64,000 bases of DNA, taken from the NCBI RefSeq assembly GCF_000143415.4, contig NW_003314268.1, forward strand, positions 1,658,672 through 1,722,671, written 5' to 3'. Numbering within the stretch: the first letter of the stretch is position 1; each line of letters starts with the position of its first letter. Made by a program: the position numbers and the translations under genes. Below, in pieces: positions 12,301-22,559 of this stretch. The notes under the pieces were generated by a model. It saw only the letters and a list, made by a program, of their open reading frames with translations. It was not told the DNA's origin and ran no database searches. The DNA is from Selaginella moellendorffii (Eukaryota; Streptophyta; Lycopodiopsida; Selaginellales; Selaginellaceae).

Positions 12301-12395
12301 ATAACAAAGCTCCGATCCATAGACACAAGGGTCCCTTTTGCAACTCTCTTCCCACCATTCAAAATGTAAACCTTTTCCCCAACCCTGAAGGCCAT
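9334..12395 (-). CDS. Transposase-like protein, RNase-H-fold (DUF7869-like)
   Basis: The model joins two exons, 12395-10656 and 10548-9334, over a 107-nt GT-AG intron, giving about 984 residues. Residues 1-150 hold two weak repeats of a small basic/acidic domain (KVYILNGGKRVAKGTLV...; GEVVAEGLATVV) like those in plant transposon proteins. A Cys cluster follows (CCKRRCCQH, about 226-234), then SKCDEC (about 416-420). The putative catalytic core has Asp in CIIHDKMDQ (about 478), Asp in LLLQTDNAGSENKN (about 607), and the acidic motif VGHTHEDVDAMFS (about 642-654). This order is typical of a large uncharacterised eukaryotic RNase-H-like family often labelled DUF7869. It probably cuts and joins the element ends, which is inferred. 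The intron contains two palindromes. An alternative frame just before LPPHLLLQ leaves the splice junction uncertain. No stop or frameshift was seen in this copy. Confidence 0.72.
10549..10655 (-). other. Predicted intron of the transposase gene, with two palindromes
   Basis: Minus-strand donor GTATCG and acceptor GCACAG. It contains one perfect-looking palindrome around GGGGCCCC (10632-10653) and one damaged copy (10583-10606) that is intact in element B (about 44779-44802). The ORF reads partly through it, so splicing is inferred from frame continuity on the far side. Confidence 0.5.
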
Positions 12396-13224
12396 TCTGA
12401 AAGTGCAGAAAAGAAGTTAAGACCATACAAAAAATGATTGGAGAATGGCCTAAATCATAACATACCAAACAACCTCAATAGCATGAGGCCACATGCCATT
12501 ATTCAAACATGCTATTGACACCCACGTGAAATTTCGCATTCACAAAATTGGCATGAGCCCTCATGCCATTAGTGGTACCACTAATGGCATGAGGCCTCAC
12601 GCTATCTTTGGCCCCTGCTAGCCTGTTGCTATATTCCTTTTGCCTTGTTGCAACTGTATATATTTTTGTGTGCGTGACTAGTCACCCATACGAGAAATAT
12701 ATACAGTTGCAGCAAGGCAAAAGGAATATGGCAATAGGCTAGCAAGGGCCAAAGATGGCATGAGGCCTCATGCCATCTTGATATACACACAGTTGCAGGC
12801 AAGTAAAAACATACATGACAATACGCTAGCCATGAAATTGCAAGGGCCCAAGATGGCATGTGGCCTCATGCCATTTGTAAATGTGGTCCTAAACCATTCC
12901 ATGGTGAACATACCAGGAAGCACAAGTGCCGAATATCAAGAGGAAGCGGTAGCCACACCAAAGACAGTGCCGCTCGCAACACCGCAACTGCTTGTAGCGC
13001 CGCTCGCACAAACTGCCACTCGCATAAACTGCCGCTCGCACAAACTACCACTCGCATAAACTGCCGCTCGCAATGGCGCTCGCAATGCCGCAACCGCTTG
13101 TAGACGCATAAACCACAGCTCACAACGCCGCTTACACAAGCAGCGCTCACTGCGCTCAGCGGAACCAAGAACACGGCGCACAAAAATGATAGACCTAGGA
13201 ATGAGTTCGAGAATTCAAAAATAA
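12396..13224. other. Element A spacer rich in palindromes and a short minisatellite
   Basis: Upstream of the transposase ATG there is a splice-acceptor-like CTGCACTTTCAG, so a 5' leader intron is possible. The stretch holds five palindrome copies (12477-12875). A 70-bp near-palindromic block around 12640-12740 repeats ATATACAGTTGCA in both orientations. At 12965-13125 there is a loose 13-26-nt repeat of CGCTCGCACAAACTGC. No coding frame is convincing. Confidence 0.6.
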
Positions 13225-15340
13225 CACACGCTTGAACGTCACATCAAATCCTCTGACAAACCAGATCTTATGATTCCTCTGACAAATTTCAAACTGAGTA
13301 GCTTCTAGACTTTGCTGTCGGAGGTTGAACTTTGTCACATCATGTCCTTGCCTCGATCCAGCTGTGCCATGTCAGTGATTCGAACTTTGCCATGCCATGT
13401 CAGCGATCCGCGCTAAGATTATTCGCCATGTAAAGGAATAATTATGCTGTGTGTGTACGTCCATTTATGGCAATATAAGGCCACACGCCATTCAAAGAAT
13501 AATGCTAGTCGAGCATTTTTTGGTGCATTTTTGGGTTCAAAATTGCATGAGCCCACACGCTATAAAGTTTACCTGTACCAAAAATAGAAACAGCTTTATT
13601 TACTTGGGAATTTAAGTGGTTGAGGCATTTTTAAACTTACAAACACATGCCCTACTTACATTCATTTGGTTACTTAAAATTCAAAAATATTATAAACCTT
13701 TCTTTTTGCATTTTCAATGTTTTCAATTATGGTTTTTGATTTTCGCAGGACCAGCCTAGTAATCTATTTGCATCCCATCATATTTATAGCTAGCTTTCGT
13801 TTGTCCCCTTCGCTAGCCTGAGATACATCTGCTCGGCATCTGCCTCTTACAGCATTTGCCCAGAAAGGGCATCTTTCTTCACGCAGCATTTGCCACATGT
13901 TTAGGGTTAGGGTTTAGGGTTTAGGGTTTAGCAATTCAGTAGCTTGATAAACATGCAAATACAGAACTTGATGCAAAATCCTTTGATATGTCACAATGCC
14001 CCTAGGACCATAAACACATTTCAATAGAGAGGGTCCTTTCATTTCATAACTCATTACGTAGATCTTGGTGAAACCAGAGTTAGTGAAGTTGGTTTCTTGT
14101 GATCCCGCATCTGATTGTGATGTCCCTTTGCAGTGTCGATGGAAAGGTCAATGCACACCAAACTGTAGAATCTTGGAGCAAAATAACGGTCGGATCTATG
14201 GCAAATGCCCCTGAAACATTGTAAGGCTCGTGTGGTCTCATGTGGTGTCCGATCGAGATGCTTCTTTGCAGGGTCATCAAGAAGGACATTGTATACCATT
14301 CTGTAAAATCTAGTTGCGATCTAACGGTTGGATCTCCAGGAAACTCAAAACAATCTCGCGCGTGTCAGAATATTCTAGGAATATACTCCTATGTGGCATG
14401 CGGCCCCACGCCATTCAAGAGATAATGCCATATGACGCCGAGCATTTTTTGGTGCATTTTTTGGGATCAAAATTGCATGAGCCCACACGCTTGAATGTCA
14501 CATCAAATCCTCTGACAAATTTCAAACTGAGTAGCTTCTAGACTTTGCTGTCGGACGTTGAACTTTGTCACATCATGTCCTTGCCTCGATCCAGCTGTGC
14601 CATGTCAGTGATTCGAACTTTGCCATGCCATGTCAGCGATCCGCGCCAAGATTATTCGCTGTGTAACTGCTCGGCATCTGCCTCTTGCAGCATTTGCCCA
14701 GAAAGGGCATCTTTCTTCACGCAGCATTTGCCACATGTTTAGGGTTTAGGGTTTAGCAATTCAGTAGCTTGATAAACATGCAAATACAGAACTTGATGCA
14801 AAATCCTTTGATATGTCACAATGCCCCTAGGACCATAAACACATTTCAATAGAGAGGGTCCTTTCATTTCATAACTCCTTACGTAGATCTTGGTGAAACC
14901 AGAGTTAGTGAAGTTGGTTTCTTGTGATCCTGCATCTGATTGTGATGTCCCTTTGCAGTGTCGATGGAAAGGTCAATGCACACCAAACTGTAGAATCTTG
15001 GAGCAAAATAACGGTCGGATCTATGGCAAATGCCTCTGAAACATTGTAAGGCTCGTGTGGTCTCATGTGGTGTCCGATCGAGATGCTTCTTTGCAGGGTC
15101 ATCAAGAAGGACATTGTATACCATTCTGTAAAATCTAGTTGCGATCTAACGGTTGGATCTCTAGGAAACTCAAAACAATCTCGCGCGTGTCAGAATATTC
15201 TAGGAATATACTCCTATGTGCTCCTGAAAATGGCATGCGGCCCCACGCCATTCAAGAGATAACGCCAGATGACGCCGAGCATTTTTTGGGATCAAAATTG
15301 CATGAGCCCACACGCTTGAACGTCACATCAAATCCTCTGA
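13225..15340. repeat. Tandem duplication in element A with telomere-like repeats
   Basis: A unit starting near ACGCTTGAACGTCACATCAA (about 13225) is repeated from about 14485, and its start appears again at about 15312. The second unit is shorter because it lacks about 400 bp of AT-rich DNA. The shared part is nearly identical, offset by 825-838 bp, and includes TTTAGGG-type repeats (13901-13930, about four; 14738-14755, about two and a half). The short frames here are paired shadows of the duplication. The block separates the two divergent gene starts of the element, so it may hold promoters for both. It is absent from copy B. Confidence 0.85.
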
Positions 15341-15975
15341 CAATTTATTTAGCTCAACATCTGGCATTTTTGGAAATACAAGATGCTTTGGAATATCCAA
15401 TCATGCATAGTATAAATATAGCGAGGGTATTAAATGATATCCCAATCATGATCTTTCTTTTGGATTTCGCGTGCATGCAGTCCGAGGAATGATGACGTTG
15501 CGGATTTCTTTTGGATTTCACGCATGCGCGCGCCGATCCAGAAATTAATGGTGGCGCCCAAGTCCGAGGAATGATGACGTGGCGGGATTACCAACCGTCG
15601 TGACATTTCGCGCGTGTGAGGTTAGGTTTTGCATTTTGCTTCGTACTCGCGCTCGCACACTCGCGCTCCCACTCGCGCTCCCACTTCTCTACAGGTTTCT
15701 CGTGTGCATTGGCGTCCACTCGTGCTTGCATCACACTCGCGCTCGCATCGCGCTCGTGTGCATCGGCGTCCATTTCAAGACACACCCAGTTTGTAACTTC
15801 GCCGCCAACTCCGTCGCCCACTCCGCCACCCACACGCAGCCCACTTGGCGTCCCGGGAGATTTCAGCGCCACTCTCCAACTGTAAGTGGCAGAGTAGCCT
15901 TGCTGCTACGATCCGCTGCACACACAGTGCACATTCGCCAGCGAGTCCGGTTGTCACGCCTCCATTCGGCTTCAA

Positions 15976-18900
15976 ATGGTAAGTCTTTTAGGCCAAGTAG
16001 AAAATGGCATGAGGCCACATGCCATTCAGTAGCAACATTGGCATGCACCGATTGGGCTCTCGAGTGCAGTCCGGTTACAGATGGCGTGTAGCCTCACGCC
16101 ATCTTAGGATGCAGCCTCAAGACATCTGATGCAGTGGTGAATGGCGTGTGGCCTCACGTTATTTCCAGCTACTAGCTTTTCATCTGTCAGCTCTAATTGT
16201 TGTGCATTTCTGAACAGGCGAGGAATTGCGTTCTTCTTCCAGCCACTGTCAATGTGGATGCAGAGAAGGGGGAGGAGCTCACCAGTTGGACTTTCGGGAT
16301 GGAAGGTGAGGATCTGAGGCTGTACAACACAGATGGTGGGAGAAAAGAATGCATGGGGATCCTCATCCAAGTGACAGACACTCCATGCAGTTCCATGCAA
16401 GAATATGGACTGGCACTTGTGGTAGAGACAGCGTCTGCCTTCAAGATCCACCTTGCACATCCTAGCGGCTTCCCGGAGGGGGGCAGCGGCTATGAGGAAT
16501 TCCTAGAGGGAGCTAGGGAGAGGTTGTCCAGGAGGCCCACAATTTCAAAGACGCTGCGGGTCTATGAAGATCACATGGAATCCACGGACCTCACCTACGG
16601 CGATGTTCAAAAACTATATTCCAACATTGAGCCGTTGAGAGTGACTCCAGTTCGCGAAGCAAAGGGGAAGGGGGTCGATCTGGAAACTACCTCGAAGCAG
16701 AAAAGGGTGGTCAAGCTCAAGCCAACGTCCGACTCTCCTGCTCCAAAAAAGAAGCTACTCAGTGATGCCATTGCCTCGGGTTCGAACACTACACCCACCA
16801 AAAAGAAGAGCCGCAAAGAGCAGAAAGAGCAAGAAGAGGCAGCAAAAATCGTCGCAGATAATAGTACTTGTTACTATTCCAACAAAGTATATACAATCAA
16901 CGTGAGCCGTATCGACATCCAAAGCAAATACAACCAAAGGCTAGTATCTGATGAGTGGGTGGAGAAATTGAAGCAGAAGATGCTGACAAGTCCAGTAACA
17001 CCCGACATCGCAGACGTGATCCCCTACTACCAAAAAATGAAGGGCGAGATGAGGTTTCCAGACTTGATCAATAGGAAGGTGTTGGACGATCAGAACATCC
17101 GGTTCTATGCCGTCTCCAGGCAGCATTCTAGCTTGGCGATGCAAGAGATAGTTGTGGATATTATGGTGGGCGAGGAGGTGAAGAAAGTCTTCAAGACAAG
17201 AGTTGTCCGCCTGATAAAAGGCAACTCGCCCCTCCGATCTATCATATACATCTCCCACGCGCAGAATGTCAAGCAAGAAACGTGCTACAAATCGGGTCTG
17301 CACGAGACATTGGCACGAACATGGAAGCTCTGGGTTCAACTGAAGAAGCCACAAAAACCAGGACAAGGACGTGCACTAGCAACTAGCGCCTGGCAGGTAA
17401 GCCTCGTTGTATGTGGCATAGCATGTGGCCTCACGCCATTTCCATTGCAGGAATTCTCGAGTCTTCTCTCGAAAACACTGGGGGTCAATGACACACTCAG
17501 CATCCATAACATTCTACTCGCGACAAAAGTTGTTTTTGACAAATGGGTAGATGTGCTGAGGAGGTACCATGACGGGGAGTTGCCAAACTCAATGGGTGTG
17601 GAGGACGGCCGGAAGCCCAATGATTTGAAGCTCAACGCCTTGCGTTTCTCGCGGTCTCTAGACGACGACGACCTTCTGACAGTGGCTAATGCTCTTCTAC
17701 GTGGTGAGGTAGTCTTCAACAAGACCAAAATGACTCCCGGCCATATTGTGACATACGAGGACTTGTGCACGACTCTGAGAGCTCGTGCGCTATTGAAGGA
17801 TTGGATCTTCGAGCAAGTGGCCGTGGAGAGGGTGAGCATCGACACCACGCAAGAGATGATGGAAGCGCTGGAGTTGTCAAATGAAGACATTGACGAGTAC
17901 GTGAAGGGGGCCCCCAAGTTCATCGATCTGCTGCGGGATGCCACGAAAAGTAAAGCTGAGAAGTTGGATCAGTATCCAAATTTCATTAAGATTGATGTCG
18001 ACCGCCGGCTTCAGAAACAGCTCGACCCCGCAGCAGAGGCCTATCAAGAACCTTACCGGGTATACTTGAATTCGGATGAGGATCAAAGGTGGAGGAGCAT
18101 CGTTTCCCGCGGAGATGAGCAGGTCAAGAACATCTTTTGTGTGATGGACTTCACAAACGAGGAGATCACTCATGCAGACGAAGTCAGCTCCATCATTGAT
18201 TTAATGGTGGGACTTGCGGAGGTGGAATCTTCAGTCCACTATATGATCTACGACTCCGAATCCTATCACAAGTTCTGGAAGGCCTTGAACGAGGTGAAGG
18301 CTCGGTTGAAAGGAAAGGAGATGCGGGAGATCCATGGGATAATGGCTAAGAAGAAGATACCGAGGAATGTCCGCATCTTCACACTCGCCCTTGTTATTGG
18401 TCCTGCAGCAGAGTGGGACTGGAGTGACTTCCCAGCTTCGTTCGACAAGGCCAATCGAATTGATCTGAGGGAGGTCAATTTACCCGTGCCTGAGGAACTG
18501 AAGACGGCTATGGAGCTTTCGAATCCAAAGAAAGCTCCAGGTGCAGCATGGGAAATGCTCAGCTGGGTCTTCAACGCAATAGCGGGTGGGTCACCTGCTT
18601 CCGACTCCAAGGGCAAATGCGTTGTTGAGTACAACTGCGGCGGACTATTCTTTCGAGCCGCACTACTCAAGGGTGTCCCGTGTGTTGCGGTGACAAACTC
18701 CATTGAAGAGGTGACTTCAATGGAGCATATAATTACAGTTGCCAAAGAAAAACAGTATCTTCTCTGCGAACTTGGTGAGTACGCACTTTAAGTTTAAATG
18801 TTATCTCACAAGCTCTGTATGCAGGAGCGTGGCCACCCCCAGATGCTGAAACGGCGTTAACAGCTACTGTTGAAGATACCCATGTTGGGCCGAGCTCACA

Positions 18901-21598
18901 ACCTGCACAAGGTAAGGTCACGTGAGGCCTCACGCCATTTTGATTATAGATCGTTGTGAATATTCAGACACGAGGACTGAAAAGCGCACTGGTGGCGCAT
19001 CGAAGAAGGACAAACAAACAAGCAATAGGAAAAAAGGAGGTACAAATTATATTTGCAATGGCGTGTGGTCTCATGCCATTCCTTGCAGGAGAAACTTCTT
19101 CAAAGGCAAAACAGGCAAGCACCAGCCAAGCTCAAACTGACAGTGGTCATAAAAAGCGAAAGCACGTTGGACAGTCGTCGAGATCAGAGGCGTTTGATTC
19201 GAAAAGGAAGAAGGGCAACGAAAAGATGATAGGTAATGCCTCGCGGTTATGGCGTGTGTGCTCATGCCATTCATTGCAGATCAAGGGCTGAGTGAAAGCA
19301 GGCAGTCACCACCTCATGACTCAGATTCCTATGGCGGACTCCCCTTCCCCAATCTCAATGGAGAGGTACAATGGATGAGGGAAGCTTTTCAAGTCAGGGC
19401 CACGTTTTTCTCATCTCGTCGTCTTCGAAGGGTGCAAGAACGTGCAGAAACCATGTTAAGACAGTCGGGTGAGGATACGGTCCTAGGTCACGCACTAAAA
19501 CAGGCTATGGATGTCTTGTATTTTGAGATGGAGACTCGGCCAGATGATTTTCCCAAGATGGTCCTGGAAGAACAAGCCATCCAGCCTGAGCAGCCTATGG
19601 AAGAAATGCATGAGGGGGATGAGGAGCCAGAGAAAGATAATGAGCAGGAAGAGCAGAAGGACGAAGAGGAGGACAAAGAAGAGGAGGACGAAGAAGAGGA
19701 GGACGAAGAGGACTTGGATGGTCCTCACAATGGTGACGATCACAATAACGACGACGACGATGATGACGACGATGGCCAGCCTGAGGTGGCCAAAGAGCAG
19801 CGGAGGAAGGTCATACAAGACAAACCATCAGGTAAATAATAATACATCCATTCCTAACCTTTTACCATTTCTAACATTGTCCATGTAGGTCGCAGAGCAA
19901 ATGGTAAGTAGAGATTATTCAGTTGAATTTACAAACTCTAGCCTTTAGTGTCGAGGAAGGATAGTGCCAAGCAAGGGTCGAAACGTATGTCCAATCCTTC
20001 AGAATCAGCAGTGCGCCCAAGTGATATCGGTCCTAGTTCCTCAATAGCAGTTGATGGTAAATACAGTATAGTCGATTCAATGTGCTAATGAGTTTGTTTT
20101 TAGTAGCACGGGAGGATACCATCTCAATCGAAGGGAGATATTTGGACATGCATATGGATCCGCCAGTGGACTCTACTTGGCTGCAAGAGTCATCAGAGCT
20201 GGTGGAGGCTACTATCCATATCAACGCCAAGCAAGCTGACCACGCTCCACTTGATGCTGCCCATACCACTAAGTCAATCTTGTCCACGTATCCAACTGAC
20301 GGTGACCAGGCGCCATTGGACCCACATGAGGCCGCCCCAGCCGCCGAGCCGGTCGTATCCTCATTTCCAACGGACTCAACGTGTGCCCAATCGTCTGACT
20401 ACGCGCCGTTGGAACCTCCCTACACCGCCCCTGCTGCCTGTTCGGTCATGTCCACTTTGCCAACGGAGGCACCAGCTGAAATGGCGTGTGATCACACGCC
20501 ATCGGAACCACCCCATGCCACTGTTGAGCCAGTTGTACCAGAGTCTACAGCTGAAATGGCATGTGCCCACACGCCATCGGATGCGATTGACCCCACATTG
20601 CAGAGGAGAGTATTTCCGCCCTTCACGTTTCCTCGACCAAAACCCTCTCAACGACCATCGGGAGCAACATTCGCTAATATTGTAGATGGTAAAATTGACT
20701 TGTACCATTTTTTATGCTGACGCATTTCATTTCAGAGTCACGGCGAAGGTACTGTATTGTTTTTGATCTGAACGGTGTCCTTTTCTCCCATGAGCGTGGC
20801 TCGTCCTCGAATGTCATTGCACCCTCCAAAGCCTGCGGTCGTAAGTTGGTCAAAAGAGACAGATTCACATTAATCACACAGGAGAAACTGCGGGATCTAA
20901 TAATGACCATGCGACACTTAAAACAGAGGGCCGGGTTCAATTTGCAATTGAGAGTTTGGACATCCATGATGCGCCACAATGCATTAACGTTGCTACAGAT
21001 GATGCACGATCAGACGCGAGTAATATTACCATTTGACTTTCTCCTAACGCAGGAGGATTGCTTGACTATGGTCCATGTGAGGGGTAGCAAGCCCATCTTC
21101 GTCAAGCCAGAGGCTGTAGTGATGAACCGGACTGCTAGCTCAAGTGAAATCCTCATCATCGATGACTCGCCGATTAAAACTGCAGCAAACACGCACACAT
21201 ATGCAGTGCACCCCATCTCTTGCAGTATGGAAACTAGGGAGAAGAAACCGTATGTTCTGGGGGACCTTGCAAAACGGCTTGGAGCGATGGTGATAGAGAA
21301 TCGGCCAGTCCAGGAGGTGGCTGCAGAAATCAACCAAATGGCAGATGGAACGGTATATCAAAAGCCATTTGATCGGACAGACACCAGTCATAATTTATGG
21401 CATGTATATTGTCTAGCCAAGCACTATCCGCATCTCCATAATCTGCTCAACCGGATGGGTTCTTCGACCACTGAACATGAGCGTGGACGTATTAGAGAAG
21501 AGATGGCATTACTATTGGGTTTAAATCCTGATAGTGTGGAGAGTGATGAAATTCCAAGATTATTGTATAGGCGTTGGAGGCAAAAAATAACAGTCTGA
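15976..21598 (+). CDS. Eleven-exon element gene: ParB-like, acidic, FCP1-like HAD
   Basis: Predicted exons: 15976-15978, 16218-17396, 17451-18774, 18825-18911, 18950-19039, 19089-19232, 19280-19831, 19889-19903, 19949-20056, 20104-20688, 20736-21598. The sum is 4950 nt, 1649 residues. The first two introns are phase 0 and all later ones phase 1; all are GT-AG, and apart from the 239-nt first intron they are 38-57 nt. The initiator ATG is alone in exon 1. Residues about 234-311 (YNQRLVSDEWVEKLKQKM; FYAVSRQHSSLAMQE) resemble a ParB/Srx fold; copy B has SGQH there. A Lys-rich tract precedes it (about 178-205). An acidic Glu/Asp tract follows near 19620-19780, then a Pro/Thr-rich linker. The C-terminus is FCP1/HAD-like: VFDLNGVL (D1373, N1375), WTSMM (T1438), IIDDSP (D1505, D1506). 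N1375 replaces the usual second Asp, so phosphatase activity is doubtful. Role unknown; perhaps DNA binding for transposition. Confidence 0.72.
17397..17450 (+). other. 54-nt intron built on a palindrome
   Basis: CAG|GTAAGC...CATTGCAG|GAA flanks a 54-nt insert whose core (17420-17441) is the palindrome. It is a multiple of three with no stop, so retention would add 18 residues; it may behave as an optional intron. Confidence 0.65.
18912..18949 (+). other. 38-nt intron, mostly palindrome
   Basis: GTAAGG...ATTATAG with the palindrome at 18915-18940. At 38 nt it is near the lower size limit of spliceosomal introns. The phase (1) and frame fit on both sides support it, and the copy in element B keeps the same borders. 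Confidence 0.6.
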
Positions 21599-22016
21599 GA
21601 TGGCATGTATTTATTTAAAAATGTAACTTATTATGGCATGGGGTTCCATGCCATTGTATTAATATTAAAAGACAATTCTTTGAGAGGATTTGCATTATAC
21701 TAGAAGTGTTACAGCATGTTATTGGAAGTCTACGAAGTTGTTTTATTAATAATGGGAAAGTAAAGATTGAATGGGGACTTGGGCTCCACCTAGACTCGGA
21801 GCAACTGAGCCAATATTAAAAGGATGGAAAGAAATTGGACGACGATGACAAGGAGAAGAGAGAGGTGAAGCAGTGGCAGGGGGAGGAGAAGTGATTGAGT
21901 AGACATTTCCTTGTTTAAAATAAAATGGCATGTGCCTCAATGCAGTTGAATTTTGTTATATTTATATACTATATAAAGGTTTGGAAACCTTATTTTACAA
22001 GTGGGATAATGACAAT

Positions 22017-22039
22017 TCCCACTTTAACGAAATAGAGCT
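22017..22039 (-). repeat. Right terminal inverted repeat of element A
   Basis: Inverse of 8646-8668, followed directly by the TAGAAA duplication at 22040-22045. Confidence 0.9.
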
Positions 22040-22045
22040 TAGAAA

Positions 22046-22554
22046 GAGTATTAATAAAAATGATTAATACTAATATTTTCTCATTTGAGAAATAATTAAA
22101 GTCCACTAATGTGGAAAATGAATAAACCATTATACTAGCCAAGTCTATAGTCTTGGAATTACTTTCTCATAAATATTATCTCCAGCCCAGAATAAATGTA
22201 TGAACTTGTATTATTTTTTTGCATCTTCTAAAGTGTTTACAACTTTTAAACTCTAGCATAACTATTTATGCTTATCATAGTATTCAACTTGAATGCATTT
22301 TTCCATGTGTTCATATAAACTTTGCTCCTAATTGAAAAGGCAACTCCTCTCTCAACCAACTAAAGCCTTGTCTAGACCACCATTGTAGATAGTTTTAATA
22401 ACTTGTCAATTTACTTGTGCTTCATCACTCATAAAACTATAAAACATTAGTAGTGTTGAAGATCCTATTCTAATTTGGTATGTTTTATTTAATAATGTCT
22501 AAAAAAGAACTTGAGTTGGCGTGTCTTCTCCTTTCATCTCACAAACAACTATCA
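22046..22554. other. AT-rich spacer, nothing recognised
   Basis: Flank of element A up to the solo LTR duplication. No frame or repeat was recognised. Confidence 0.5.
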
Positions 22555-22559
22555 CCATC

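Larger units (their letters stand above)
8871..21941. repeat. About 26 dispersed 24-bp palindromes of element A
   Basis: The motif is the half-site AATGGCRTGNGG followed by its inverse (R = A or G). Copies seen at about 8871, 9189, 9246, 10583, 10632, 12477, 12548, 12582, 12755, 12851, 13466, 13541, 14393, 14471, 15228, 15297, 16003, 16079, 16139, 17411, 18915, 19057, 19248, 20479, 20554, 21632 and 21925. Some are perfect (for example 12755-12778 and 20479-20503); others keep one arm. They lie in spacers, in introns of both genes, in two exon positions, and just past the stop at 21598. The matching sites are present in copy B. I found none between or outside the two elements. Role unknown: protein-binding sites or a tiny mobile repeat. 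Confidence 0.88.
8646..22039. mobile_element. 13.4-kb DNA transposon, element A (unclassified)
   Basis: Both ends carry the same 23-bp inverted repeat, starting AGCTCTATTTCGTTAAAGTG. The flanks hold a perfect 6-bp duplication TAGAAA (8640-8645 and 22040-22045). Inside are a minus-strand transposase-like gene (9334-12395), a plus-strand multi-exon gene (15976-21598), a tandemly duplicated spacer with telomere-like repeats, and about 26 copies of a 24-bp palindrome. A near-identical copy lies inverted at 33540-46824 with different flanking DNA, so the unit is mobile and not just a local duplication. The AG...CT ends and 6-bp duplication recall Maverick/Polinton elements, but no protein-primed DNA polymerase, packaging ATPase, protease or capsid frame is present. 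Superfamily unknown to me. Confidence 0.88.

Noticed and set aside
13901-13930. True telomere or chromosome end
   Set aside because: Only about four repeats, duplicated inside a transposon spacer with coding DNA on both sides.
15579-16091. 170-codon plus-strand frame rich in Arg, Ala and His
   Set aside because: It spans a simple repeat (CTCGCGCTCGCA type) and the predicted first intron; the splice model starts the protein at 15976.
19488-19888. Ser-rich, Val/Ile-rich and Lys/Arg/Thr-rich frames
   Set aside because: Shadows of the acidic GAG/GAC tract in the element gene.
8871-21941. CRISPR-like array made of the palindromes
   Set aside because: Spacing is irregular from about 30 bp to over 1 kb, the DNA is plant nuclear, and there are no cas-like genes.
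8646-22039. Maverick/Polinton element
   Set aside because: AG...CT ends and a 6-bp duplication fit, but no DNA polymerase B, retroviral-type integrase, packaging ATPase, protease or capsid frame is present, and the inverted ends are only 23 bp.
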